From: Siminovitchia fordii DSM 16014 = CIP 108821
Lineage (GTDB): Bacteria; Bacillota; Bacilli; Bacillales; Bacillaceae_C
Direction of reading: 5' to 3'
DNA: 64,000 nt
Assembly: GCF_000374565.1 (NCBI RefSeq)
Contig: NZ_KB894685.1
Span: 346,121-410,120, forward strand
How positions within the stretch are numbered: the first letter of the stretch is position 1; the number at the start of each line of letters is the position of its first letter. Below the pieces are notes generated by a model. The model did no database searches and was not told the origin of the DNA. It saw only the letters and a program-made list of their open reading frames with translations. The translations under genes were made by a program, and so were the position numbers. Positions 29,719-40,642 of the stretch are shown here, one piece after another.

Positions 29719-30802
29719 GGTCATCCACCTTTCTATTGTTTTCATCCATTAATTCCAAGAATTGATCAAATAAGTACTTGGCATCTTCTGAGCCTGGTGC
29801 GCCTTCCGGTTCAAATTGTACGGAAAAGGCTGAATGATGTTGGTGAGACAGTCCTTCTATGGATCCTTCATTCAATTCGACATGTGTGATGGTCAGTTCG
29901 CTGCCATCCAATGATTGTTTATCCACTTCGAATCCATGGTTTTGAGAAGTGAAAACCACTTTGCCCGTTTCAAGATCTTTCACCGGATAACTTCCACCCC
30001 GATGTCCGACAAACATCTTCTTTGTCTTGCACCCATTGGCGAGGGCAAACAATTGATGGCCGAGTCCGATGCCGAACAGAGGAACTTTTCCTTGAATGTC
30101 ACAAATCGTCTCGATCGCTTCAGGAACATTTTCTGGGTTCCCCGGTCCATTGGATAAGATCACACCGTCTGGCTGTAAAGAAAGGATTTCATTTGCTGAG
30201 GTCTTGTAAGGAACGACTGTCACATCACAGCCCCTCTTAGTTAGCTCACGCAATAAGCCATGTTTTAAGCCGAAATCCACGACGATGACATTGTTGCCGC
30301 GGCCCGGAGCCGGGAACGGTTTGACGGTTGACACTTGCTTTACTTGATCCGGCAGGCTTTCAACCGCGTGCAGACGGGAAAGATGCGTTTCAATGCCTTC
30401 GCCAAATCCGCACATGACCCCTTTCATCGTTCCTTTTGACCTGATGATCCTGATTAATTTTCTTGTATCGATACCAGTAATCCCAGGAATGTCTTTCGCT
30501 TTTAAAAATTCTCCAAAGGACATGTTGCTGCGCCAGTTTGACGGATAATCAGCAGCCTCCTTTACAACGACCCCTTTAATGACAGGCTGGATACTTTCGA
30601 AATCGTCACGGTTCATTCCATAGTTCCCGATTTGCGGAAAGCCGAACACGATAATCTGGCCGTAATTGGATGGGTCAGATATGATTTCCTGGTACCCGGT
30701 CATGCTTGTGTTAAAAATGATTTCACCTGTTGTCTCTTTTTCACTACCGATTGCTTCGCCGACAAAAACTGTTCCATCTTCTAGAATGAGCTGGCGTTTC
30801 AT
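29702..30802 (-). CDS. carA: Carbamoyl-phosphate synthase small subunit lacking the glutaminase Cys and His
   Basis: CarA normally hydrolyses glutamine and passes ammonia to CarB. The 366-residue protein has the N-terminal CPSase_sm domain ([24 protein letters not shown]) and a class I amidotransferase domain with SNGPGNP, GHRGG and QNHGF. At the nucleophile the usual GICLGHQ reads GIGLGHQ: the codon is GGA, so Cys is Gly. At the catalytic His, the usual YHPEASPG reads FEPEGAPG: His is Glu. The last Glu of the triad is kept. The frame is intact and overlaps pyrC (TGATG) and carB as in a working operon. Glutaminase activity is predicted lost, with the structural or allosteric role kept; this is inference. 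Confidence 0.95.
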   Translation of the reverse strand: MKRQLILEDGTVFVGEAIGSEKETTGEIIFNTSMTGYQEIISDPSNYGQIIVFGFPQIGNYGMNRDDFESIQPVIKGVVVKEAADYPSNWRSNMSFGEFLKAKDIPGITGIDTRKLIRIIRSKGTMKGVMCGFGEGIETHLSRLHAVESLPDQVKQVSTVKPFPAPGRGNNVIVVDFGLKHGLLRELTKRGCDVTVVPYKTSANEILSLQPDGVILSNGPGNPENVPEAIETICDIQGKVPLFGIGLGHQLFALANGCKTKKMFVGHRGGSYPVKDLETGKVVFTSQNHGFEVDKQSLDGSELTITHVELNEGSIEGLSHQHHSAFSVQFEPEGAPGSEDAKYLFDQFLELMDENNRKVDDHAKKN

Positions 30803-32088
30803 CAATTGTCACGTCCTTCCGACCATTTGATTTCTCCATTGACAAAAGTGGCTGCTGGCCAACCTTTGCATGTCCATCCATTGAATGGAGTGTTTTTTCC
30901 TTTAGATAAAAACTTGCTTGACTCTATTTGCTGTTCTTTTTCCAAATCGATCAGGGTTATATCTGCAGGCTTCCCTAACGCTAAAGTTCCACAATCCAAG
31001 TTAAATGTATTGGAAGGCGCAGCTGTCAACCAATCAACCAATTGCTTCAAGGTGCAGTGGCCTTTCTCCACAAAGTACGTATAAAGCAGCGGGAATGCTG
31101 TTTCAAGCCCGACAATTCCAAAAGGAGCCTCCGTCACTTTCTTTGCTTTATCTTCTGCTGTATGAGGGGCGTGATCCGTTGCAATAAAATCGATTGTCCC
31201 ATCCAGAAGTCCTTCAATTAGGGCTTCCCGGTCCTCTTTTCCACGGAGGGGCGGGTTCATTTTGAAATTAGTGTCATTTGCATCCGTAATATCATCATCA
31301 CACAGAAGAAGATGATGTGGGCTGACTTCCGCTGTCACTTTAATCCCTGCCCTTTTTGCATCTCTTACTGTCCGTACAGACTCTTTTGTACTGATATGAC
31401 ATACATGGTAGTGGCAGTTTGCTGCTTCAGCGAGCAGTACATCCCGTGCAATATGGACAGATTCGCAAATGGAAGGGATTCCCGGAACACCTGTTTTTCT
31501 GGAAAATTCCCCTTCATGAAGGGCACCGCCATAGATGAGCGAATTGTCTTCACAATGGGCAACAATGGCCATATCAAGCTTTGCTGCCTTTTGCATCGCT
31601 TCATACATTTTAGCAGCTGTCTGAACACCCACCCCATCATCTGTGAAAGCGAAAGCTCCCGCTTCTTTTAACGCTTTGAAATCGATAAGTTCCTCTCCCT
31701 GCAGGCCATGAGTAATGGCAGCATAAGGAAGTACATTGACATGGGCAGTTTCTTTGATGCGGCTGACAAGCCATCCCATCTGTTCTTCATTATCGGGAAC
31801 AGGATTCGTATTTGGCATGGATGCAACAGTTGTAAAACCGCCTTTTGCGGCAGCCATAGTTCCTGTTGCAATTGTTTCTTTTAGTTCTCCACCCGGTTCC
31901 CGAAGATGGATATGGAGGTCCACTAACCCCGGTGTGATAAGCAGACCTGCTGCATCATACTCTTCCTCTCCATTGTTTTCAAGATGAATGCCAACTTCAG
32001 CGATAAGACCATCTTTGACCCTTATGTCCATTTCTTTCAATTCACCATTATCTTGCAGTGTGTTTCCATTTTTGATCAGCCAATTCAT
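30802..32088 (-). CDS. pyrC: Dihydroorotase (type I)
   Basis: PyrC cyclises carbamoyl aspartate to dihydroorotate. The 428-residue amidohydrolase has the metal-binding [10 protein letters not shown], the Asp loop FTDDGVGVQ typical of the Bacillus type I enzyme, His residues in IVAHCED and [10 protein letters not shown], and the final metal Asp in [10 protein letters not shown]. Nothing is missing. The stop overlaps the carA start (TGATG), and it starts 15 bp after pyrB. Confidence 0.97.
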   Translation of the reverse strand: MNWLIKNGNTLQDNGELKEMDIRVKDGLIAEVGIHLENNGEEEYDAAGLLITPGLVDLHIHLREPGGELKETIATGTMAAAKGGFTTVASMPNTNPVPDNEEQMGWLVSRIKETAHVNVLPYAAITHGLQGEELIDFKALKEAGAFAFTDDGVGVQTAAKMYEAMQKAAKLDMAIVAHCEDNSLIYGGALHEGEFSRKTGVPGIPSICESVHIARDVLLAEAANCHYHVCHISTKESVRTVRDAKRAGIKVTAEVSPHHLLLCDDDITDANDTNFKMNPPLRGKEDREALIEGLLDGTIDFIATDHAPHTAEDKAKKVTEAPFGIVGLETAFPLLYTYFVEKGHCTLKQLVDWLTAAPSNTFNLDCGTLALGKPADITLIDLEKEQQIESSKFLSKGKNTPFNGWTCKGWPAATFVNGEIKWSEGRDN

Positions 32089-32103
32089 GCGGAACTCCTC
32101 CTT

Positions 32104-32988
32104 TTATTTATCAAGAATGTGTTTTATGACTGCCATTCTTGCATACACGCCATTTTCCATTTGCCTAAAAATCCTTGATTTACGGCTTTCCACAAGACTG
32201 TCGGCAATTTCGACACCTCTGTTTACAGGACCTGGATGCATGATGATGCTTCCAGGCTTCATCCTCTCATCTCTCTCTTGTGTCAAACCGTATCTTTCAT
32301 GATATTGCTCTGCAGTCAGGTCCATCATTGAATCATGTCTCTCATGCTGGATTCTTAAAAGCATAATCACATCCGAGAACCTGATAGCTTCATCAATATC
32401 CACGTAGTTTTGGGCATTTTCTGCGTCACCTTCAAACCATTCAGGGGGCCCCGAGTAAAAAACCTCAGCTCCCAAGGCGGTTAACGCTTCTGTGTTGGAC
32501 CTTGCAACCCGGCTGTGGCTCAAATCACCGACAATCGTCACCTTCAAGTCTTCAAACTTGCCAAAATCTTGCTTGATTGTCAGAAGATCCAGTAATGACT
32601 GTGTCGGATGCTGGCCACATCCATCTCCCCCATTGACTATTTTCATTTGAACTCTTCCTGCGAGAGATTCATAGAAAGCATCCTGTTCATGGCGGATAAC
32701 AGCAAGATCCACCCCAATCGATTCAAGTGTTTTCAATGTATCTTCCAGCGTTTCCCCTTTTAAAATGCTAGATGTTCCTGTCTCAAAAGGGATCACTTCA
32801 ATACCTAATTTGCGTTCAGCCATTTCGAAGCTTGTTTTTGTTCTTGTGCTCGGTTCAAAAAATAGGTTGACTGCGAAGGTTTGCTTTGCAGGAGCCCAAT
32901 TTTCTCCCTTTGCAAATGATTCCGCTGTATGCAATATTTCAAGTATTTCCTCAGTGGACAAGTCCTTCATGGAGAATAGATTATTCAT
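32104..32988 (-). CDS. pyrB: Aspartate carbamoyltransferase catalytic subunit
   Basis: PyrB condenses carbamoyl phosphate with aspartate. The 294-residue protein has the carbamoyl phosphate loop FFEPSTRTKTSFE, NGGDGCGQHPTQSLLDLLT, GDLSHSRVARSN, and the aspartate-binding LRIQHERH and MHPGPVNRGVE. GGTGAG precedes the ATG at 32988. It is the first gene after the second PyrR attenuator. The uracil permease gene pyrP, usually between pyrR and pyrB, is absent. Confidence 0.97.
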   Translation of the reverse strand: MNNLFSMKDLSTEEILEILHTAESFAKGENWAPAKQTFAVNLFFEPSTRTKTSFEMAERKLGIEVIPFETGTSSILKGETLEDTLKTLESIGVDLAVIRHEQDAFYESLAGRVQMKIVNGGDGCGQHPTQSLLDLLTIKQDFGKFEDLKVTIVGDLSHSRVARSNTEALTALGAEVFYSGPPEWFEGDAENAQNYVDIDEAIRFSDVIMLLRIQHERHDSMMDLTAEQYHERYGLTQERDERMKPGSIIMHPGPVNRGVEIADSLVESRKSRIFRQMENGVYARMAVIKHILDK

Positions 32989-33142
32989 GGCCGCTCACCG
33001 TTCTTTCTAAATTGTCATAAAAAAACCCTCTATGCCTTATTTTGGCAAAGAGGGTTTGCAAAACGAAGCCAGGCACAGTTCGCCAGCTTGCTTTAAAAAA
33101 GCCTCCCCTTTGCCAGCCTCACAGGACTGAATTAAAAGGGTA
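32989..33142 (-). promoter_or_regulatory. PyrR-controlled transcription attenuator before pyrB
   Basis: On the minus strand a PyrR-binding loop sequence (AGTCCTGTGAGGCTGGCAAA, around 33109-33130) is followed by an antiterminator region. A terminator then spans 33023-33057, with AAACCCTCT and AGAGGGTTT arms plus inner TGCC/GGCA pairs, followed by a U-run. When UMP is high, PyrR would favour the terminator. It stands in the pyrR-pyrB gap. Confidence 0.85.
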
Positions 33143-33836
<694 letters not shown>

Positions 33837-33843
33837 AATAATA

Positions 33844-33872
33844 AATATAGACTTCATCTAGACGGTTGTCAA
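33844..33872 (-). promoter_or_regulatory. Sigma-A promoter of the pyr operon
   Basis: TTGACA (33867-33872) and TATATT (33844-33849) are separated by exactly 17 bp on the minus strand. The -35 box overlaps the 3' end of the upstream pseudouridine synthase gene. Transcription should start near 33836, just before the first PyrR attenuator. Confidence 0.85.
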
Positions 33873-34780
33873 TGATTTTGTCGAAGTTTATTTAGCAATT
33901 GAGTAAAATAATCCGGTAATGGAGCACTGAATTCTTTGTATTCCCCTGTTCTGGGATGCTTAAATCCAAGAACTCCCGCATGCAAAACTTGCCCGTCAGT
34001 GGACAGGGTATTCCTTGGACCGTATTTTGGGTCTCCAACCAGCGGATGCCCGATATATTTCATATGGACCCTGATTTGGTGAGTCCTTCCGGTTTCCAGG
34101 ACGCACTCCACAAGCGTGTAAGGTTCAAGACGCTCCAGTACAGTAAAATGGGTAACCGCCGATTTTCCTTTATCGGTGATTGCCATACTTTGGCGTTCAA
34201 TCGGGTCCCTTCCAATTGGAGCATCTATGGTTCCATGATCATGAGGAATCACTCCATGCACGAGCGCAAAGTATTTCCGGGTTACCGTTTTATCTACAAG
34301 CTGCTGAACAAGCTTCTCATGAGCATTATCATTTTTTGCCACCATTAAAAGACCTGATGTATCCTTATCAATGCGATGGACAATTCCCGGTCTAAGCACC
34401 CCGTTGATACCCGATAAATCTTTGCAATAGGCCATCAGCCCGTTCACTAATGTTCCGGTTGGATGACCCGGCGCAGGGTGGACAACCATCCCTTTCGGTT
34501 TATTGACAACCAGAACATCCTCGTCTTCATAATAAATATCGAGACCCATTTCCTCCGGTTCAACATTCAGAGGCTCAGGTTCCGGCACCTCTATAACTAT
34601 GAGATCTTTTGAGCTGCACTTGTAATTAGCCTTGACCGATTCCCCATTTACTGAAATGTTTCCATCTTTTATCCATTGCTGTACTTGAGAGCGAGACCAA
34701 TTTTCACCGATGGATGCAATCAGTTTATCAATCCGCTCCCCATTTTCTTCTTCCTTTACTTGATAGTCAATTTTTTCCAT
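33869..34780 (-). CDS. RluA-family pseudouridine synthase (YlyB/RluD-like)
   Basis: The protein (303 residues) modifies uridines to pseudouridine, probably in 23S rRNA. It has an N-terminal S4 domain ([20 protein letters not shown]) and the RluA catalytic domain with the active-site Asp in [19 protein letters not shown], plus [10 protein letters not shown]. The genes lspA, this one and pyrR are adjacent in B. subtilis, where it is called YlyB. The start at 34780 overlaps lspA by 14 bp, with AAAGGTGAG upstream. Confidence 0.94.
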   Translation of the reverse strand: MEKIDYQVKEEENGERIDKLIASIGENWSRSQVQQWIKDGNISVNGESVKANYKCSSKDLIVIEVPEPEPLNVEPEEMGLDIYYEDEDVLVVNKPKGMVVHPAPGHPTGTLVNGLMAYCKDLSGINGVLRPGIVHRIDKDTSGLLMVAKNDNAHEKLVQQLVDKTVTRKYFALVHGVIPHDHGTIDAPIGRDPIERQSMAITDKGKSAVTHFTVLERLEPYTLVECVLETGRTHQIRVHMKYIGHPLVGDPKYGPRNTLSTDGQVLHAGVLGFKHPRTGEYKEFSAPLPDYFTQLLNKLRQNH

Positions 34781-35243
34781 GTGTTCTCACCTTTTCTTTT
34801 CGTTCTTCCTTAAACATTTGGATAAAAAGAAGAATGACACCAATCGTCAAGGCTGAATCGGCAATATTGAAAATAGGGAAATCATACCCAAAAATATATG
34901 TATCCAAAAAATCGACAACTTCTTTTCTGAACAGCCTGTCAATAAAGTTGCCGACAGCTCCCCCCAAAATAAACGCGAGGCTTACTTGGAACAGCGGCTT
35001 GCCTTTGGCTTGCGTCTGCATATAGTAGATGATCCCAGAAACAACAATTAACGTTATAATATAAAATAGCCACATTTGACCTTCCAACATTCCCCAGGCC
35101 GCCCCTTTATTACGATGGGACGTGAGGTAAAAAAAGTTGTCTATGATTTTAGTGCTCTCTCCGATTTCCATATTACGGACAATCGTCCATTTTGTGAACT
35201 GGTCCAAAATGATGACAAACAATGCAATCAAATAATAACCCAC
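34767..35243 (-). CDS. lspA: Lipoprotein signal peptidase (signal peptidase II)
   Basis: LspA cleaves the signal peptide of lipid-modified prolipoproteins. Four membrane segments are visible, and the two catalytic Asp residues lie in [10 protein letters not shown] and [21 protein letters not shown] is the conserved loop. I prefer the GTG at 35243, because GGAGG is seven bases before it; a TTG at 35249 would be too close. This gives 158 residues. The gene precedes the pseudouridine synthase with overlap. The small ylyA gene often found between ileS and lspA is absent. Confidence 0.95.
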   Translation of the reverse strand: MGYYLIALFVIILDQFTKWTIVRNMEIGESTKIIDNFFYLTSHRNKGAAWGMLEGQMWLFYIITLIVVSGIIYYMQTQAKGKPLFQVSLAFILGGAVGNFIDRLFRKEVVDFLDTYIFGYDFPIFNIADSALTIGVILLFIQMFKEERKEKVRTHGKN

Positions 35244-35353
35244 GCGCAAACCTCCGAATCGTAAAAGTCGTTCTTTTGAATTTTAGCATAAAAGGTGAAT
35301 TTTAAATAGGAATTATAAGCTTTAATCGGATTGTAATCTAATAAAAGGAAGAA

Positions 35354-35373
35354 GCCCTCCAAAAGCGGAGGGC
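35354..35373 (-). terminator. Intrinsic terminator after ileS
   Basis: GCCCTCC and GGAGGGC arms with a short AAAAGC loop (plus strand), followed on the minus strand by TTCTTCCTTTTATT. It lies just past the ileS stop. Confidence 0.75.
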
Positions 35374-35381
35374 CCTTCATA

Positions 35382-38138
35382 TTAAAGTTGTTCCACAACG
35401 GATGCACAGCGCGGGCAAATAGTTGGATACTTTTCTACTTTTCCCACTTCAGGTGTAACGACCCAGCAGCGTTCACATGTCTCGCCGTCCGCTTTTTCAA
35501 CAACAATTGCTGCCTTATCAAGTTTTAGAGCGTCTGCCGGTGCTTCATCATATGATCCGGCCACTTCGAAACCAGAGACAATAAACAGCTGTTTCAAGCT
35601 CTCAGAAATGTTGTCGAGCAAATTCTTTACATCCTCATTGACATATAAGATCACTTTGGCAGTCAGTGATTTACCGATCACTTTTTCATTCCTTGCTTCT
35701 TCCAACGCTTTTAACACATCGTCCCTGACAAGAAGAAATTCTTTCCATTTCCTTTCCAGATCAACACCATTTTCAAACTCTTCCACTTCCGGCATATCAG
35801 TCAGTTGGACATTTTTCTCCTCTATTCCAGGGATATAAGTCCAGACCTCATCTGCCGTATGCGGTAAAATCGGTGATAATAGTTTTGCCAAAGAAACAAC
35901 ACACTTATGCATGACAGTCTGCATTGCTCTTCTTTCAAAATTGTTTTCCGCTTCAATATATAGAACGTCTTTTGCAAAATCCATATAGAACGAGCTCAGA
36001 TCGACTGTACAGAAGTTATTGACCGCATGGTAAATATCAGCAAACTCAAATTCATCATAAGCTTTAAGCGATTCCTTGACCAAATTGTTCAGCCTTACCA
36101 ACAAAAATTGATCCACTTCCCGGAGTTCATCAAATGGTACTGTATTCTCTTCCGGATTAAAATCGGCCAAGTTTCCAAGTAGGAAACGGAATGTATTCCG
36201 TATTTTCCGATAAACCTCACTGACCTGCTTCAAAATCGCGTCAGAAATTCTTACATCTGACTGATAATCGACGGATGCCACCCATAAACGAAGGATTTCT
36301 GCGCCAAACTGGTTGGTTACTTTAGCAGGAACAATGACATTCCCCAAAGACTTACTCATTTTATGGCCTTCACCGTCTAGAACAAACCCATGGCTTAAAA
36401 CACCTTTATAAGGAGCCTTTCCTGTCACAGCGACTGCTGTTGTCAGTGAAGAGTTAAACCATCCGCGGTATTGGTCAGAACCTTCCAGATAAAGATCTGC
36501 TGGACGCCTTAGATCATCTCTTTCCACTAAAACTCCTTGATGCGAAGAGCCGGAATCAAACCAAACGTCCATGATATCCGTTTCTTTTGTAAAAGTTCCA
36601 TTTGGACTACCTGGATGGGAAAATCCTTCCGGCAATAATTCAGATGCTTCTTTCTCAAACCAAATATTGGAACCATATTTACGGAAAAGCTCTGATACAT
36701 GGGAAATCGTTTCATCTGTAATGATGGCTTCACCATTTTCGGCATAAAATACCGGAATCGGCACTCCCCATACCCTTTGGCGAGAGATACACCAGTCTCC
36801 TCGGTCTCTTACCATATTATACAGCCTTGTTTCTCCCCACTTCGGCACCCATTTCACATCTTTGACAGATTCAAGAAGTTCTTCCCTGAAATCCTTGATG
36901 GATGCGAACCATTGGGAAGTGGCCCTGAAGATAACAGGCTTTTTGGTACGCCAGTCATGAGGATAGGAGTGAGTGATAAATTCAAGCTTCAGCAGAGCGC
37001 CTACTTCTTCAAGTTTTTCGGTGATCGGCTTGTTGGCCGCATCATAAAACAAGCCTTCAAATCCTGGCGCTTCTTCTGTCATATGGCCTTTGTCATCAAC
37101 GGGACATAAAACATCAAGACCATATTTTTGCCCTATGATAAAGTCATCTTCCCCATGGCCTGGAGCGGTATGGACACATCCGGTACCTGAATCCACCGTG
37201 ACATGTTCACCTAAAATAACAATAGAATCTCTATCATAAAACGGATGTTTTGCAACAACATGCTCAAGATCCGTTCCTTTCATTGTTTTGACAGTCTTGG
37301 CATCAGACCAATCGAATGCTTCCTTCAGGTTGGAAACGAGTTCCTCGGCAGCAATATATTTCTTGTTACCATGTTCAATAACTGCATAGGTTATATCAGG
37401 ATGGACAGCAACAGCGAGATTTGCAGGAATCGTCCATGGTGTGGTCGTCCAAATGATGATATTGGTTCCACTGTCCACAACACCTTTTCCGTCTGTTACT
37501 GTAAAAGAAACATAGATGGAAGGCGAGCGCTTATCCTTATATTCAATCTCTGCTTCCGCAAGGGCTGATTCGCTGGAAGGCGACCAATATACAGGCTTCT
37601 TCCCTTTGTAAATATAGCCTTTTTTAGCCATCTCCCCGAACACTTTTATTTGTTCTGCCTCATACTCAGGCTTCAGTGTAATGTAAGGATTCTCCCAATC
37701 TCCACGGATTCCAAGGCGTTTGAATTCCGTTCTCTGATTTTCAATTTGCTCATATGCGTATTGTACACATTTCTTCCTAAATTCTGCAACGGACATTTCC
37801 TTGCGGTTGACCCCTTTGTTAGTCAGCGCCTGCTCAATAGGAAGTCCATGTGTATCCCATCCGGGAACATATGGTGCGCAAAAGCCCGCCATTGATTTGT
37901 AGCGGACGATAAAATCCTTCAATGTTTTATTAAGAGCATGGCCCATATGAAGATCACCGTTGGCATACGGCGGTCCATCATGCAAAACATAAAGCGGCCT
38001 TCCTTTCGTACGCTCCTGAATTTTTTGATAAATATTCTCCTCTTCCCACTTTGCCTGCATTTCCGGCTCTCTTTTCGGCAAATTTCCGCGCATTGGGAAA
38101 TCCGTTTTCGGCATGAGTAACGTATCTTTGTAATCCAA
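35382..38138 (-). CDS. ileS: Isoleucyl-tRNA synthetase
   Basis: IleS charges tRNA-Ile. At 918 residues it is the type 1 bacterial form, with the HIGH-type motif [16 protein letters not shown], an inserted editing domain ([19 protein letters not shown]), the KMSKS loop in [10 protein letters not shown], an anticodon-binding region and a C-terminal zinc motif (CERCW and CPRC). The start is a TTG at 38138, with AGGAGG eight bases before it and alignment of [20 protein letters not shown] with relatives. An ATG just upstream is out of frame. Controlled by a T-box leader. Confidence 0.98.
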   Translation of the reverse strand: MDYKDTLLMPKTDFPMRGNLPKREPEMQAKWEEENIYQKIQERTKGRPLYVLHDGPPYANGDLHMGHALNKTLKDFIVRYKSMAGFCAPYVPGWDTHGLPIEQALTNKGVNRKEMSVAEFRKKCVQYAYEQIENQRTEFKRLGIRGDWENPYITLKPEYEAEQIKVFGEMAKKGYIYKGKKPVYWSPSSESALAEAEIEYKDKRSPSIYVSFTVTDGKGVVDSGTNIIIWTTTPWTIPANLAVAVHPDITYAVIEHGNKKYIAAEELVSNLKEAFDWSDAKTVKTMKGTDLEHVVAKHPFYDRDSIVILGEHVTVDSGTGCVHTAPGHGEDDFIIGQKYGLDVLCPVDDKGHMTEEAPGFEGLFYDAANKPITEKLEEVGALLKLEFITHSYPHDWRTKKPVIFRATSQWFASIKDFREELLESVKDVKWVPKWGETRLYNMVRDRGDWCISRQRVWGVPIPVFYAENGEAIITDETISHVSELFRKYGSNIWFEKEASELLPEGFSHPGSPNGTFTKETDIMDVWFDSGSSHQGVLVERDDLRRPADLYLEGSDQYRGWFNSSLTTAVAVTGKAPYKGVLSHGFVLDGEGHKMSKSLGNVIVPAKVTNQFGAEILRLWVASVDYQSDVRISDAILKQVSEVYRKIRNTFRFLLGNLADFNPEENTVPFDELREVDQFLLVRLNNLVKESLKAYDEFEFADIYHAVNNFCTVDLSSFYMDFAKDVLYIEAENNFERRAMQTVMHKCVVSLAKLLSPILPHTADEVWTYIPGIEEKNVQLTDMPEVEEFENGVDLERKWKEFLLVRDDVLKALEEARNEKVIGKSLTAKVILYVNEDVKNLLDNISESLKQLFIVSGFEVAGSYDEAPADALKLDKAAIVVEKADGETCERCWVVTPEVGKVEKYPTICPRCASVVEQL

Positions 38139-38443
38139 TTCATCTTCCTCCTTGTTTAACTTTCCAATTCAACAAACAAAAAACCTTCCCATCCCATAAA
38201 AGGGACGAGAAGGTTCATTCCCGCGGTACCACCCAAATAGACAACTACCTTGTGTAATTGCCCGCTCATAAATCCGTATCGTGGATGGTCCGCTCTCATC
38301 TACTTGCCAGGCTTTCGAATCAAGTACTCAAGGGTGATTTTCCAAATCTCTTCCATTGCCGGGCTCCCACCGTCCCCAGTTCGCTTTCAACAGAAAATAA
38401 GATTGTACTCTCCCTTTCATCGCTTAGCATATTTAAATAATTT
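38139..38443 (-). promoter_or_regulatory. T-box riboswitch of ileS
   Basis: The minus strand contains the T-box core TGGGTGGTACCGCGGG (38220-38235). A terminator follows at about 38178-38217, with AACCTTCTCGTCCC and GGGATGGGAAGGTT arms and a T-run. Upstream is a long stem I region (AGGGAGAGTAC, GAACTGGGGACGGTGGGAGC). An ATC triplet in GGAAAATCACCC is a plausible Ile specifier, which fits the downstream gene. Uncharged tRNA-Ile would stabilise the antiterminator. Confidence 0.93.
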
Positions 38444-38449
38444 TATTCC

Positions 38450-38479
38450 ATTATATGAGAATCCGAAATCAGGAGTCAA
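38450..38479 (-). promoter_or_regulatory. Sigma-A promoter of ileS
   Basis: On the minus strand TTGACT (38474-38479) and TATAAT (38450-38455) are 18 bp apart. It lies immediately after the divIVA stop and before the T-box leader. Confidence 0.82.
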
Positions 38480-38482
38480 GTT

Positions 38483-38998
38483 TTACTCCAATTCTTCGAC
38501 TTCTTCCAAGGAATTAAGTTCGGTTGCATCCAATTCAAACTCCATTAGCTGATCCCAATCATCATTATTGATCAAATCTAGCTGGGCTTCAATCAGCATT
38601 CTGAACCGTGTACGAAATACTTTTGACTGCTTCTTTAATTCCTCGATTTCAAGTGCAATTTTACGGGCTTTGGATAACGACTCATTGACAATCCGATCAG
38701 CGTTTTTCTCCGCTTCCCTAATGATGAGTTTCGCTTCCTTCATCGCATTGCCTTTGACTTCTTCCGCAGCTTCCTGGGCTACAACAATTGATTTGTTGAG
38801 TGTTTCTTCAATTGTGCTGAAGTGCCCCAGCCTTTCATTCATCGCGGCAATCTTCTCTTCGAGTTCTCTTTTTTCACGGATGACCATTTCATAGTCTTTT
38901 ATGATTTGTTCAAGAAACTCATTGACTTCATCTTCATCATATCCCCGGAATCCTTTGCTGAATTCCTTATTATGTATATCGACTGGTGTTAACGGCAT
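38483..38998 (-). CDS. divIVA: Cell division / polar-targeting protein DivIVA
   Basis: DivIVA binds negatively curved membrane at poles and septa and recruits MinJ and sporulation proteins. The 171-residue product has the membrane-binding N-terminal domain MPLTPVDIHNKEFSKGFRGY followed by long coiled-coil stretches (about residues 26-140) and an acidic tail. GGAGGTGG stands before the ATG. It is the last gene of the ylm group and the nearest downstream gene is ileS, as in B. subtilis. Confidence 0.97.
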   Translation of the reverse strand: MPLTPVDIHNKEFSKGFRGYDEDEVNEFLEQIIKDYEMVIREKRELEEKIAAMNERLGHFSTIEETLNKSIVVAQEAAEEVKGNAMKEAKLIIREAEKNADRIVNESLSKARKIALEIEELKKQSKVFRTRFRMLIEAQLDLINNDDWDQLMEFELDATELNSLEEVEELE

Positions 38999-39034
38999 CT
39001 TGCCACCTCCATTACTATGTGCGTCTATTAACTT

Positions 39035-39040
39035 ATTATA
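39035..39040 (-). promoter_or_regulatory. Candidate -10 element for divIVA
   Basis: A TATAAT on the minus strand lies 36 bp before divIVA in the short ylmH-divIVA gap. No good -35 is at 17 bp, so this is tentative. Confidence 0.35.
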
Positions 39041-39083
39041 CTCGAATTTCGTCTATAGTTGGCGGGCTTTTTTTATTTTAATA

Positions 39084-39860
39084 TTATTTTAATAATCCAA
39101 TTTTCAATCTTACCTTGTTTTTCTTCGTAGTACCCAACAGCTCGATGATTTTGCATCTGCCAAGCCTCCGTGCGGAAATCAGATCTCCCTCCAAGCATTC
39201 CGCTGCTGGGCTTTCTACCGTTTTCCAGTTTAGTTTAACAAGCTTTTGCTCAATTAGTGCCTGCGATTTTTGTCTTGATAAATTGAAAGCTGCGGATATA
39301 ATACCATCCAGTCTTAATGAGGCGGCAGATATTTCCATCTCCTTCCATTGCTCCGACTCTTGAATTGCTTCTTCCACCGGAAGTTTCCGAAGATGTACGG
39401 ATGCCCGCCCAATTTCTCTAAGCCCCGTCATTAGAAATGATTCAATTTCTTCACTTGAAAAAAATTGAATGCGTTCTTCATTTACCAGAATGTCGCCAAA
39501 TTTATCTCTCTTTACCCCCAATGACATTAAAGAACCCAATACCATGGGGTGCTCAAGCTTAATAAATTTCCGCGGATACTCTATTTCGTACAAGCCTACA
39601 AGGAAATCCCCATTTACAGGCTGGTAATATTCCGGATGCAGGAGGGCCCTTTTTCTCTCACTTTGTTCACTTCCTCCGAACAGATTAAAACGAACATCCG
39701 TCCCTTCCCCTATGACAGACTGTAAAATAAACTGCTGCCGGGGATCCAAGAAGTCAGTCAGTTTGGGAGCATATGTATTTTCGACGTATTGTTTCCAATC
39801 CAGGACCGTATCGATAAATTGCTTTTCCTCCGGCCTGAAGTGTTGATAGATTGATGACAT
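39084..39860 (-). CDS. ylmH: S4-domain RNA-binding protein YlmH
   Basis: YlmH is an S4-domain protein recently placed in the ribosome-associated quality control pathway of B. subtilis as a relative of RqcP. The 258-residue protein has the N-terminal region YQHFRPEEKQFIDTVLDW and a C-terminal S4 RNA-binding domain (LRLDGIISAAFNLSRQKSQA, SARRLGRCKI). The ATG at 39860 follows AGGAG. An intrinsic terminator separates it from ylmG, so part of its expression may be independent of the division genes upstream. Confidence 0.92.
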   Translation of the reverse strand: MSSIYQHFRPEEKQFIDTVLDWKQYVENTYAPKLTDFLDPRQQFILQSVIGEGTDVRFNLFGGSEQSERKRALLHPEYYQPVNGDFLVGLYEIEYPRKFIKLEHPMVLGSLMSLGVKRDKFGDILVNEERIQFFSSEEIESFLMTGLREIGRASVHLRKLPVEEAIQESEQWKEMEISAASLRLDGIISAAFNLSRQKSQALIEQKLVKLNWKTVESPAAECLEGDLISARRLGRCKIIELLGTTKKNKVRLKIGLLK

Positions 39861-39882
39861 CCGCTACAACTCCTATAACATA

Positions 39883-39913
39883 AAAAAGGAGAGCTATTCA
39901 GCTTTCCTCTTTT
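39883..39913 (-). terminator. Terminator between ylmG and ylmH
   Basis: On the minus strand AGGAAAGCT and AGCTCTCCT arms flank GAAT and are followed by TTTTTT. The hairpin starts at the ylmG stop codon. Confidence 0.65.
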
Positions 39914-40175
39914 AACTTACCCATCTGGCGATTTCCCACAGTCCAGCTGTTGCCAACCTGAGGACCAAAAACGCAACAATCGGGGAAATATCAATCATCC
40001 CGAGCGGAGGAACGATTCTGCGGAAAGGTTCCAAATAAGGTTCGCATATCCTGGCAAGAAGCTGGCCTATCGACGTCTCTCTTGCATTTGGAAACCAAGA
40101 CATCAATATATAGATAATCAATGCCCATGAATACAGGCTTATCAACTGTACAATAATTCCTACGATTAGATTCAT
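39912..40175 (-). CDS. ylmG: YggT-family membrane protein YlmG
   Basis: A small membrane protein of the YggT family. Its relatives cluster with sepF and divIVA and in plastids affect nucleoid and membrane organisation; its bacterial role is unclear. The 87 residues show two hydrophobic segments ([17 protein letters not shown] and [15 protein letters not shown]) flanking the conserved [20 protein letters not shown] choose the ATG at 40175; an in-frame GTG at 40190 lies inside sepF. The sepF 3' end carries the GAGGTGG ribosome site. Confidence 0.9.
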   Translation of the reverse strand: MNLIVGIIVQLISLYSWALIIYILMSWFPNARETSIGQLLARICEPYLEPFRRIVPPLGMIDISPIVAFLVLRLATAGLWEIARWVS

Positions 40176-40180
40176 ACCGT

Positions 40181-40624
40181 TTAGGACCACCTCGGATCTT
40201 CATAATTCTCATCATCAAACATTTCAGTTATGTTTCCGGACACTTCCACGTTATCCGGTGTACATAGGAAAATATCCTTGCCAACCCTTTGGATATCCCC
40301 GCCAATCGCGTAAACCGTGCCGCTTAGAAAATCTACAATTCTAATCGCTTGATCGTGCTGGATCCGTTGCAAGTTGACTACAACCGCACGGCGGCTGACG
40401 AGATGGTCGGCAACTTCTTGTGCTTCTGCATACACTCTCGGTTCAATCAGTATGACCTTTGAAGACTGCTGAACGCTTTGAAGACTGACAACATTTTGTT
40501 TTTTGTTGGATGCCGTTTTTACAGGTTGTTTTTCTGCTTGGGGTTCAACTTCATTTTTCTCTTCTTCGTATTCGTATTCATCTTCTAATAGGAAAAAATT
40601 TTTGAACTTTGATTTAATGCCCAT
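40181..40624 (-). CDS. sepF: Cell division protein SepF
   Basis: SepF forms rings that tether FtsZ polymers to the membrane and partly replaces FtsA. The 147-residue protein has the N-terminal amphipathic membrane helix ([19 protein letters not shown]), an acidic linker, and the C-terminal ring-forming core with [30 protein letters not shown] and [14 protein letters not shown]. It lies between ylmE and ylmG in the standard order. Confidence 0.96.
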   Translation of the reverse strand: MGIKSKFKNFFLLEDEYEYEEEKNEVEPQAEKQPVKTASNKKQNVVSLQSVQQSSKVILIEPRVYAEAQEVADHLVSRRAVVVNLQRIQHDQAIRIVDFLSGTVYAIGGDIQRVGKDIFLCTPDNVEVSGNITEMFDDENYEDPRWS

Positions 40625-40642
40625 TTTTCGGCCTCCTCAGCA

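Noticed and set aside
29719..29745. Nine-residue N-terminal extension of CarB
   Set aside because: It lies inside carA; the ATG at 29718 has AGAAAGGTGG upstream and matches the family N-terminus.
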